Origin: Prolixibacteraceae bacterium
Lineage (GTDB): Bacteria > Bacteroidota > Bacteroidia > Bacteroidales > Prolixibacteraceae
Assembly: GCA_027858145.1 (NCBI GenBank)
Contig: JAQIDF010000009.1
Coordinates: forward strand, 1 to 7,780
DNA: 7,780 nucleotides
Direction of reading: 5' to 3'
The notes beneath the pieces were generated by a model. The model saw nothing but the letters and a program-made list of their open reading frames with translations. It did no database searches and had not been told where the DNA came from. A program made the position numbers and the translations under genes. This document shows positions 1 through 6,856 of the stretch, in pieces; the stretch's first letter is position 1; the number at the start of each line of letters is the position of its first letter.

Positions 1-1
1 T

Positions 2-856
2 TTTAAGAAAGAGGTGTTGTTCCCGGTAACAACGTCGAGTATTTATTTTCGTGAGAATTTTGTGCCTTTCAACACATCGCCGTTGCGAAAGTTACTGGGT
101 GATTTTCTGGACACGGCCGATATCAAGACTTTTGATGACTGCCCGTTCGACTCGTATGTGCTTGCTTTTTCGTACAGGCGGCTGGCAACACTTTGGGCGT
201 CGAACCTGTTTCACCGGTACAAAAAAATTGAAATGCTCGACTTGCTGATGGCTACATCGGCGATACCGTTGATTTTCCCTGACCAAACAATTAAAAACCA
301 CGAAAAAGAAAACCAGCGATACCTGAAAGGCAGATTTGCCGATGGAGGCTCGGGTGGCTCGTTCAGGCGGTTTGAGTATTACTTAAAGCGTTATTTGAAG
401 CAATATGGCAAATTTGAAAAGGTGTATATTGTCTCTCCTATGCGTGATATGGCCGAAGATGACTACGAGGAGCTGAATAAAATTACCCGAGCCATGGATT
501 TGTTCAGCATGGACATTAAAAACGTGAAAGTACTGCGGTTTTTTACGGCCATGGTATCGCAAAACGGGTTCGATTTGTTTATCAAACGTTTTCATAAGTG
601 GGCTCAAAAAAGAGAAGTGGCCGACGAAATTTATGTGTGCATACCGGAAATGAGAAAGAATTTCCCGTTTTTAGAATTTGGTGAACAGATGGAGCAATAT
701 AATGCAGTAACCCAATGGATAGAAGAAAACCCGGAAAAACTAACCGTGCCGTTGAATGAATATGTTAAGAAATTTGACCGTAAGCCGTTACGGAAAATGC
801 ATGTTACCTTAAAGCGTAGGCTGCTTCACCGGATGAGGAGTTTGTTCAGGAGGTAA
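2..856 (+). CDS. Patatin-like phospholipase, C-terminal part (5' end outside window)
   Basis: This frame is open to the left edge. The first GTG, at 14, is preceded by in-frame codons reading F-K-K-E, so it is unlikely to be the true start and the gene is treated as 5'-truncated, with 284 residues visible. Counting from that GTG, residues 78-89 (LLMATSAIPLIF) match the conserved [AS]-[ST]-x-A-[IV]-P-x-x-F segment of patatins. Residues 108-115 (FADGGSGG) carry the D-G-G motif whose Asp (D110) is the second member of the Ser-Asp catalytic dyad. The GXSXG serine motif and oxyanion loop must lie upstream. Patatins are acyl hydrolases of membrane lipids. The last 30 residues are very rich in Lys and Arg with interspersed Leu/Met, which suggests contact with anionic membranes (inference). 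No signal or membrane segment is visible in this part. It converges on the giant minus-strand gene. The substrate cannot be told. Confidence 0.82.
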   Translation, partial: FKKEVLFPVTTSSIYFRENFVPFNTSPLRKLLGDFLDTADIKTFDDCPFDSYVLAFSYRRLATLWASNLFHRYKKIEMLDLLMATSAIPLIFPDQTIKNHEKENQRYLKGRFADGGSGGSFRRFEYYLKRYLKQYGKFEKVYIVSPMRDMAEDDYEELNKITRAMDLFSMDIKNVKVLRFFTAMVSQNGFDLFIKRFHKWAQKREVADEIYVCIPEMRKNFPFLEFGEQMEQYNAVTQWIEENPEKLTVPLNEYVKKFDRKPLRKMHVTLKRRLLHRMRSLFRR

Positions 857-861
857 AATAA

Positions 862-992
862 AAAAGCCCCTCCTATATCCTCCCCGGGGGGAGGATAAAA
901 CGCTTCGCTGTTACATTATAAAGTTATGTGTGGTTTTTTTATAAAGTAAGATCGTAGTTATTTTGTTCACCCTCGGGGACTAGGGGGCTTTT
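862..992. repeat. Inverted GCCCC/GGGGC repeat between convergent genes, probable shared terminator
   Basis: AAAAGCCCC at 862-870 is the perfect reverse complement of GGGGCTTTT at 984-992. The similarity extends outward: the left side reads GTAAAATAAAAAAGCCCC from 853 and the right side, on the minus strand, reads GTAAATGAAAAGCCCC from 999. Each arm therefore begins at the TAA stop of the adjacent gene (854-856 and 998-996). Inward, both arms continue with related C-rich then G-rich text (CCTCCCCGGGGGGAGG on the left, CCCCGAGGG on the minus strand on the right). For the minus-strand gene the distal arm ends in T6 (865-860) and then ATTTT, as expected of an intrinsic terminator, though the loop is long at 113 nt. 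The rest of the 139-bp gap (897-969) shows no gene. My impression that such repeats recur after stop codons in Bacteroidota comes from memory and was not tested. Confidence 0.55.
877..896. terminator. Near-perfect 20-bp GC-rich hairpin downstream of the phospholipase gene
   Basis: ATCCTCCCC (877-885) and GGGGAGGAT (888-896) are perfect 9-bp complementary arms separated by GG, 20 nt after the phospholipase stop codon. Transcribed from either side it would form a very stable stem. There is no T-run directly after it on the plus strand (AAAACGC follows), so it is not a textbook intrinsic terminator in that direction. It may act as an RNA-end stabiliser or together with the larger surrounding inverted repeat. 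Confidence 0.5.
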
Positions 993-995
993 CAT

Positions 996-3900
996 TTACT
1001 CGAACCTGCCGATAGCGGGCATAGTATAAATGTCAACAACAGCATCGTTATTGGCTGTTTCGGTTTCCTGGCAGCCATTTGCATCTTCTACATCATAAAT
1101 ATTCATTCCCACCTCAAGGCTATGCCCAGGTTGATTAAGCACTTGTGCACTAATTGTAACATCACTATTTGAAGCATCGATATTATATTGATTTGTGCCC
1201 GTAACTGTAATGGGATTATTCCCCTCATCATATACCACAACATTTTCAACATCCTGACCCGATAATGAAGGTGTAGCTGTAACTGTAAAATCAGTAAAAA
1301 TCGTCCATGCTGCAGAAGTGTTATTACGAGTTACGGTAAATTGCACTTCAGTATATCCCGGAGACCTCGGATCATCGTCGTTATTAAAACTTACAGGTGG
1401 CAGGAACTGAGGACAATAGTTTGTATTATTTGATGCCACAGAGATATCAATCGGATCGACAAAGGTCAGGGTTTTAGCAGATACAGCATCACCACAAGGG
1501 CTGTTTCCATATGCAGTGAGTGTAAGTGAAACACTACCCGCTGAAATATCAGCGGCACTTGGGGTATAAGTACAAGAACTCAATGATGTTTCATCGGAAA
1601 AAACACCCGTGCCGCTTGTTGTCCACTCTACATTATTATAATCAGAAGCTGTAGCATCGTTGGTAATTACAACAGCAGTTCCACATGATGTCAGGTTTGC
1701 ACCTGCGGAAGCGGTTGCGGGAGTCACTATACTCATGGTGATTGCACTTGATGCAACTGTAGGACTACCTGAAATACAAGCTAAGCTTGAAGTCATTTCG
1801 CAAGAAACATTATATCCATCGGTTATTGAATTGGTTGCATAGGTATCGCTGGTTTCCCCAGTTAGGGCAGTACCATTGATATACCATTGATACGAAGGAG
1901 TTGTACCCCCATTAACAGGCGTTGCTGTAAAAGTTACTAAATCACCATCGCAAATCGTTTCGCCGGGATCGGCGGAGATCGTTACATCGGGCACAAAGCC
2001 GGAGCCTACAGTCACATCGACCGATGCTTCGGCAGTACAAGTATGTTGAAATACGATATCGTCGAGGGCAAAGTCGTTGCCGCCGGGTTGTGTATTGCGA
2101 TTTACCAATGAAATATATGCTTCTGTACTTGTACCCGAATTCCAATTATAAAAGAATTGAGTCCACAAGCCGGTAGTTGAATCTGCAGTATATATTTGTC
2201 CGGCGTTATTACCATTGACATAAAACTGCAATTCAGAAGGAGATTCATCTTTAGCACCTGGTACCGACTGTACAAAATATGAAAATTGATAGTCGGTATT
2301 TGGAACTACATTAACTTTTTGCATCCAAATGCTATCACCCGAAACGGTTGAACCATTAATTACCATTTGCAATCCAGAGCCCGTAGTTTTATCCGGGCAA
2401 TCATCACAAAAGTCATAATGCACATTATTGGGCATATTTGTAACAGAATAAGCCTTTTCTGGCACAAGTTCATTATTAACTCCCACTATATCCTCCTCAT
2501 AGTCATACTCACTTGTAAATCCAACGTCACCTTCTTCAAAATCACCATTCGTCACCAGGTTAACGCCACTTAAAGTACTGGCATGTACGGTATATGTACC
2601 ACTCATATCAGTTGTGGCATCAGGAATCTCCGGGTCTTTATCGCTTGAATAATAAATTATATCATCATCACCGTTTTTCCCTTCCCAATATAAATTGTCA
2701 TAAAAACCATCACTAAAAAGCTTTATCGTATCTCCTGCACAGAATGTACCCCCAACGCTTGCGGTAAGCGAGGGTGGGGGAATAACATAAGCCGTTACGG
2801 GTGTTAAATCGCTTGTTTCGCCACCCGACTCAAATTCTACATAATAAGATTGAGTTGAAGAAATAGTAACTGTATATTCAGAACTATTTACATTACTGGC
2901 CGAAGTATGAACAAGATTATTACCAGCAGCATCGGAATACCACCTGAAAACACCAGAATACGATTCAGAAGAAGCACTCACTTTAACGGTAACATCATCG
3001 CTATATTTACATTGGCTGCCGGGTGAGGTAATAAGTCCAAGCGTACCATCGGATACAATCAATTCAGCAGGATCAGATTCGGTGCTGGCACCACAGTAAT
3101 GACCGGCTGTTGCAACCAACTGATACCAATATCTGTTCATGTCTGAAATAGGATCTGTTATGATTAATTCATCGGTTTGTGTGCCCGAGTAATAAACTGA
3201 AGCATCCGAAATATTACTCCATATTGAACCATCATTGGTGCTTACCTGCCACTGGTAAGATAAATCGCAACCTGAAACAGCAGTTGTAATTACAGCTGTA
3301 CCATTACCTGGCTCAACGGTATAAGTTGCATCAGGCGGGGTTGTAAAAGAAGGTGATGGATAATTATTTTCAACCGTTACAGTTTGGGTACATGTAACAG
3401 GCGAAGACCCTCCAGTTGCAGTCCATGTTACTGTATGGGTGCCTACAGACATTGGCATTACGGCATCATTCGTGACATTAATTGTGCCACACCCGCCTGA
3501 AGTTGATGGAGTACCCAAATCAGGATAAGCTGAACATGTGCCTGTATTGGCTAAGGTTTTTATCTCGTTTTCGGATAAAGTCCGGGAATAAATGTGGAAC
3601 TCGTCGATTAAACCATTAAGATAAGGATCAGCATATTGCGAACGCCCAATCCAATTATTACCAGTATTACCTAACAGAGAAGGGTTTATCGTCATATTTG
3701 GATTTGAATCGACCTCAACACCATCAAGATACATACGACCGTTAGTACCATTAAGCGTAATTGCAACATGATGCCATCCACCGGGCAAAACATCACTACC
3801 ATTTAACTGCTGCTCAGCACCATTATTTGTTGACGTTATTGCATATCTGAGATTTCCCCCGTTGGGTGTTAAAAACATGTAACCGGTTGTTGTACTGTTT

Positions 3901-5894
3901 CCAAAATCAAAAATACGTTCCCACCAACCTGTTCCCTCCCAGTTCACCCATGTTGAAATAGTAAAATCATTTAAGCCCGACACAATGCCATCGGGTAAGT
4001 CAACATAGTTGTTGTTATTGCCGTCTAAAGATACAGCATTACAGATTTGTCCGGCATCCCATGTTGCCCCATTAATAAGCGTTGCATCGTTGCTACCGGC
4101 ATTATCGCTTGCTGTTGCACCCGATGTTTCATTAAAATTATAATAGGTTTGCAAGCCGGAAACGGGATTTGTATAAGCAGTAACATTTGCCGGGCAGGTA
4201 ATGGTTACGGGGATTGTACATTCAATAACATTAATAGTGTAATCTTCAGCCTGCCCATAACTATAGAAACTTGAATTTGCGCAAGGTGTTGTACTGTATT
4301 CACCATACCAACTTATAACACGCATACTTGTATTTCCGGGGGAAGCACCTGCTGGTATTGTTATGTTTGTTGATGCAGTTTTCGCATCTTGTCCGTTAGA
4401 ATCATTTATAGTACCAATCTCATAACGTTCACCTGTATCTGTAAAATCACCATCCTGATTCCAGTCAAAATAAGCAGTATAGTAATATGTAAACCCACCA
4501 TTCGTAAAACCTTGAATAGTTAGAGTGTAGTCATTATCTATAAGCACATCAGTTGAGACAGAAGTAAAATCTTCGTATTCAGGGGAACTTGTTAAATATG
4601 AACTTGTATTTGAGATGTCGCCAAAAACAACAGATGTTATAGGTCGCACACCATCATCAACCGTAAAATCACAATACATTGAATTGCCCGTAACCGCAAC
4701 CACTTCATTATCCAACGCACCACCCCCTGAAACTACAATATCATCCAAATAATTCGTATTTGTAGAAGTTGGGGCAAATTGCACATAAATATCTTGCGAA
4801 ATTGAACTACCATAACCAGAAATAGTAACTGAATTAGAAAAAGTTGAACCATCGGTTGACACCTGGAAATCGGATGAGCCGGTAATCGTTACATCCGTTC
4901 CATCAAGGTTATATCCATTAAGAGTGAAAGTTTGAGTATCGGCACTACCGGAAGCTACAAAGCCAAAATCGATAGATGAAGGAGAAACTGATAAAGTGGG
5001 CGATGTTGTCAGAGGCACAACCTCGCCGGTATTTAGAATTTGAGCTCCTGCACTATAACCTGAGAAACTGATTTTTGCCAATTGTGAAGTAGATAATCCT
5101 GTATTATTGTTTCCAAAAAATATCTGGCCCGCTGTGCTTGGTCCTCCGGCTGTACCGGTCCAACCGGTAATATTTAAAGTTGTTCCACTCCATGTACCAT
5201 TGCTATTGGCAAAAGTTAAGGTATGAACACCTGTTCCTAATGCGATGGTTGAGTTGCCCGATAAATTTAATATACCTCCATTTAATTGATAGCCTGTGGT
5301 GGCTCCTGTACTTAAAGCACCTCCATCAAGTGTTAATGCGGCATTAACGGTAGTTGTAGTTGCAAGTGTTGTAGTTCCACCACTGATTATTAAATTGTTG
5401 AAGGTGTCAAAAGAAGAAGTTGGCAATGTATTATCAGCAGTTAATTCAACAGTTCCTGTTCCAGGAGTAAAAGTCTGACTGCCACTAGTTGAAACAGAAA
5501 ATCCCTGACAAATTAGCTTGCCCCCAGGATTCATGTTTATCATATTTGCCCTATTTCCAATTGCAGCGAAAGTAACGATACCGCTAACTGTTACTTGCGA
5601 AGAGGCATCAAAATTCAACCTTCCACTATTATTATTTCCTCCAGAACCTAATGTTATGCTTGCGCAAACGGCATTGTTTATATTAACCGTTACGATAAAT
5701 CTACTATCTATGAATACATCATCGGCAGCAGTAGGTATGGTTTGTCCTCCCCATGTTGTTGTTGAATTCCAGTTTCCAGATTCAGATGCAGTTCGTGTTG
5801 CAGCATTTGCAATAGTCCCTATTCCTATAAAAAATACTGAAATAAGAATTATATAAATCTTTATTGGAATAGTATGTAAAATATTTTGTCTCAT
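996..5894 (-). CDS. Giant secreted multidomain protein (Ig/HYR/GEVED/LamG mosaic), putative surface adhesin
   Basis: This 1632-residue protein has a clear signal peptide (basic start, hydrophobic 13-28, cleavage near ANA at 29-31). Domains in order: W-N-x(3)-T-W module and beta-strand repeats, 36-295; Ig/ASH-like domain (LSVSPSSIDFG), 300-403; GEVED-like domain, 406-557, with YFDWNQDGDF and GQAEDY; an HYR domain in two halves (560-579 and 786-842) around a LamG domain (580-785, G-W-H-H-V and L-I-D-E-F); Ig-like domains, 848-947 (YQWQVSTNDG) and 950-1038; an Ig-like domain (1041-1108 plus 1285-1298) split by a CBM-like jelly roll (1109-1284, NLVTNGDFEEG to NDFALDDIVF); Ig-like domains, 1300-1390 and 1391-1480; an unrecognised C-terminal module, 1482-1632. 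These are non-catalytic binding or spacer folds, so the likely role is surface adhesion or glycan binding (inference). No type IX secretion C-terminal domain is visible. The ATG overlaps the upstream stop as ATGA, so translation is probably coupled. Confidence 0.88.
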   Translation of the reverse strand: MRQNILHTIPIKIYIILISVFFIGIGTIANAATRTASESGNWNSTTTWGGQTIPTAADDVFIDSRFIVTVNINNAVCASITLGSGGNNNSGRLNFDASSQVTVSGIVTFAAIGNRANMINMNPGGKLICQGFSVSTSGSQTFTPGTGTVELTADNTLPTSSFDTFNNLIISGGTTTLATTTTVNAALTLDGGALSTGATTGYQLNGGILNLSGNSTIALGTGVHTLTFANSNGTWSGTTLNITGWTGTAGGPSTAGQIFFGNNNTGLSTSQLAKISFSGYSAGAQILNTGEVVPLTTSPTLSVSPSSIDFGFVASGSADTQTFTLNGYNLDGTDVTITGSSDFQVSTDGSTFSNSVTISGYGSSISQDIYVQFAPTSTNTNYLDDIVVSGGGALDNEVVAVTGNSMYCDFTVDDGVRPITSVVFGDISNTSSYLTSSPEYEDFTSVSTDVLIDNDYTLTIQGFTNGGFTYYYTAYFDWNQDGDFTDTGERYEIGTINDSNGQDAKTASTNITIPAGASPGNTSMRVISWYGEYSTTPCANSSFYSYGQAEDYTINVIECTIPVTITCPANVTAYTNPVSGLQTYYNFNETSGATASDNAGSNDATLINGATWDAGQICNAVSLDGNNNNYVDLPDGIVSGLNDFTISTWVNWEGTGWWERIFDFGNSTTTGYMFLTPNGGNLRYAITSTNNGAEQQLNGSDVLPGGWHHVAITLNGTNGRMYLDGVEVDSNPNMTINPSLLGNTGNNWIGRSQYADPYLNGLIDEFHIYSRTLSENEIKTLANTGTCSAYPDLGTPSTSGGCGTINVTNDAVMPMSVGTHTVTWTATGGSSPVTCTQTVTVENNYPSPSFTTPPDATYTVEPGNGTAVITTAVSGCDLSYQWQVSTNDGSIWSNISDASVYYSGTQTDELIITDPISDMNRYWYQLVATAGHYCGASTESDPAELIVSDGTLGLITSPGSQCKYSDDVTVKVSASSESYSGVFRWYSDAAGNNLVHTSASNVNSSEYTVTISSTQSYYVEFESGGETSDLTPVTAYVIPPPSLTASVGGTFCAGDTIKLFSDGFYDNLYWEGKNGDDDIIYYSSDKDPEIPDATTDMSGTYTVHASTLSGVNLVTNGDFEEGDVGFTSEYDYEEDIVGVNNELVPEKAYSVTNMPNNVHYDFCDDCPDKTTGSGLQMVINGSTVSGDSIWMQKVNVVPNTDYQFSYFVQSVPGAKDESPSELQFYVNGNNAGQIYTADSTTGLWTQFFYNWNSGTSTEAYISLVNRNTQPGGNDFALDDIVFQHTCTAEASVDVTVGSGFVPDVTISADPGETICDGDLVTFTATPVNGGTTPSYQWYINGTALTGETSDTYATNSITDGYNVSCEMTSSLACISGSPTVASSAITMSIVTPATASAGANLTSCGTAVVITNDATASDYNNVEWTTSGTGVFSDETSLSSCTYTPSAADISAGSVSLTLTAYGNSPCGDAVSAKTLTFVDPIDISVASNNTNYCPQFLPPVSFNNDDDPRSPGYTEVQFTVTRNNTSAAWTIFTDFTVTATPSLSGQDVENVVVYDEGNNPITVTGTNQYNIDASNSDVTISAQVLNQPGHSLEVGMNIYDVEDANGCQETETANNDAVVDIYTMPAIGRFE

Positions 5895-6619
5895 AGGCCA
5901 CGTGCATTTATGTGGTTAATAAAAGCAAAAGCCAAATGAATAATTCCTGCAAATTGGAAGCTTTTGGCAGGCTTGTAGTAAAAATGAACTTTATTTTCTG
6001 AGTTTGTCAAGAATTTTGATCCTTCATTTGTTCCTCCATTGCCATTTGCAATCTCAGTTCCAATAGTTCCAATATAGCTGTTTTTCGGGGTAATTATTGG
6101 GTATAAACGGACACCACCACTACATGCAGCACCACCATTGTTTGTTATCCGATCTACATCATATTTACCGGCAGCGACTAAATTATTATTATCAATCGTT
6201 ATCTTATTGTCAACTGTTAGATTGTCACCAATAGAAATAAAACTTCCTGTATTCTTACTATCAACCTCTTCTGCAAAAACATTTCCGCCAACTTCTATAG
6301 TTCCATTATCATGTTCAATTTTTTTAGCTTTGTCAATATCACCCCCAACAATAAGAGTTCCGCCATCAATACTTATTTTTTTTTCATCCCAATTCAGATT
6401 CCCGGTGTATGTAACTGTATATCCACTTCTGATTTCCACATCATCAGTGCTTGATGTCACCCAACCACAGTCCCATGAAGAGGCAACATTCCAATCACCC
6501 GTTGAATTACTTTTACATTGTCCATAACCAACCTCAACCAACACCATAGCAACCACCACCAAAAGTACCCTCCTGATGGTTTTAAAAATTTGCTGATATA
6601 TTTTTAATGAAAAGTGCAA
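5891..6619 (-). CDS. Small exported protein with the same N-terminal module as the giant neighbour
   Basis: This 242-residue protein is not assigned to a named family. A TTG start at 6619 is chosen because AAAGGGG lies about 9 nt upstream, no ATG precedes it in frame before a stop, and the next ATG (residue 25) would cut into the signal peptide. The signal sequence has basic K-x(2)-R-R before a hydrophobic run (18-30); cleavage is likely at GYG before Q34. The C at 35 is not in a proper lipobox. Residues 38-85 (G-D-W-N-x(3)-S-W ... T-D-D-V-E-I) align with residues 36-85 of the giant protein. Residues 86-160 show regular beta-rich repeats (GGTLIVGGD, NGTIEVGGN, GSFISIGDN), suggesting a small beta-helix or solenoid. 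The end carries a mostly hydrophobic segment (FQFAGIIHLAFAFINHI) before N-A-R-G-L, a possible membrane anchor. It is first in the operon and overlaps the giant gene by 4 bp (ATGA). Its role may be as a partner, anchor or minor subunit (inference). Confidence 0.78.
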   Translation of the reverse strand: MHFSLKIYQQIFKTIRRVLLVVVAMVLVEVGYGQCKSNSTGDWNVASSWDCGWVTSSTDDVEIRSGYTVTYTGNLNWDEKKISIDGGTLIVGGDIDKAKKIEHDNGTIEVGGNVFAEEVDSKNTGSFISIGDNLTVDNKITIDNNNLVAAGKYDVDRITNNGGAACSGGVRLYPIITPKNSYIGTIGTEIANGNGGTNEGSKFLTNSENKVHFYYKPAKSFQFAGIIHLAFAFINHINARGL

Positions 6620-6656
6620 TGTTGTTTTCCCCTTTATTCCCTTTTCTTTACTTCAA

Positions 6657-6664
6657 CAAAAATA
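6657..6664 (-). promoter_or_regulatory. Candidate Bacteroidota -7 promoter box of the two-gene operon
   Basis: On the minus strand these bases read TATTTTTG, an exact match to the Bacteroidota -7 consensus TAnnTTTG, and the only match I found on that strand between 6620 and 6790. It lies 37 bp upstream of the TTG start at 6619, giving a leader of about 30 nt. The -33 element is weak: TTG at 6682-6680 leaves only a 15-nt spacer, and TTTG at 6694-6691 leaves 26, where about 19-21 is usual. The poor -33 box would fit a promoter that needs an activator. Confidence 0.4.
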
Positions 6665-6713
6665 CGGATTTATTATTTTCAATTTACTACCAAATGAGTA
6701 GTCTTAAAAAATT

Positions 6714-6742
6714 TGACGAACGGCTATTTTTACCTGACGAAC
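6714..6742 (-). promoter_or_regulatory. Direct repeat GTTCGTCA, 21-bp period, candidate LytTR-type activator site
   Basis: On the minus strand GTTCGTCA occurs twice, at 6742-6735 and 6721-6714, with starts exactly 21 bp apart (two helical turns). Both copies are followed by purine-purine-T. With the three preceding bases (GAT and GCC) the copies match the described LytTR pattern [TA][AC][CA]GTTN[AG][TG] at 7 and 8 of 9 positions, with the typical 12-bp spacer. The site sits about 50 bp upstream of the candidate -7 box, a position suited to an activator. No LytTR regulator gene lies in the window, so the assignment is inference. Confidence 0.4.
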
Positions 6743-6780
6743 ATCAATTTTGTTTAGACTAAAACAATGTTGAAATATAC

Positions 6781-6837
6781 AAAAAAATGATGGAATATTG
6801 GTTTAAAAAGCTTCAATAGCTTCCAATAGTCCATCAT
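6781..6837 (-). terminator. Rho-independent terminator of the flavodiiron gene
   Basis: The arms 6837-6823 and 6801-6787 pair over 15 bp with a single mismatch. On the minus strand the 3' arm runs directly into T7 (6787-6781). The 21-nt loop can form a further small stem (AAGC with GCTT). The hairpin begins 20 bp after the flavodiiron stop codon and has the classical stem plus U-tract form. It should separate flavodiiron transcription from the downstream operon that reads in the same direction, which is consistent with that operon having its own promoter. Confidence 0.8.
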
Positions 6838-6856
6838 CCATTGCTAATAAAAGGAA

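Noticed and set aside
853..999. Miniature transposable element between convergent genes
   Set aside because: There are inverted ends, but no clean target-site duplication is visible and both arms begin within the stop codons. A terminator-like repeat fits better.
5518..5856. Plus-strand open frame of 112 codons with a hydrophobic translation
   Set aside because: It is antisense to the signal peptide and beta-repeat region of the giant gene. The reverse strand of Thr/Ser/Asn/Val-rich coding tends to stay open, and there is no promoter or recognisable domain.
996..5894. Catalytic domain within the giant protein
   Set aside because: All recognised segments are binding or spacer folds, and I saw no hydrolase, protease or lyase active-site motif.
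6138..6527. Plus-strand open frame of 129 codons opposite the small exported protein
   Set aside because: It lies wholly inside the minus-strand gene, which has a signal peptide and a module shared with its neighbour. The plus-strand translation shows no domain.
6753..6763. Small palindrome TTTAGACTAAA as a second operator
   Set aside because: The arms are only 5 bp in AT-rich DNA, and there is no second copy near the promoter.
6617..6772. CAATGTTG occurring at 6617-6624 and 6765-6772
   Set aside because: An 8-bp match without regular spacing; one copy overlaps the start codon. It is probably chance.
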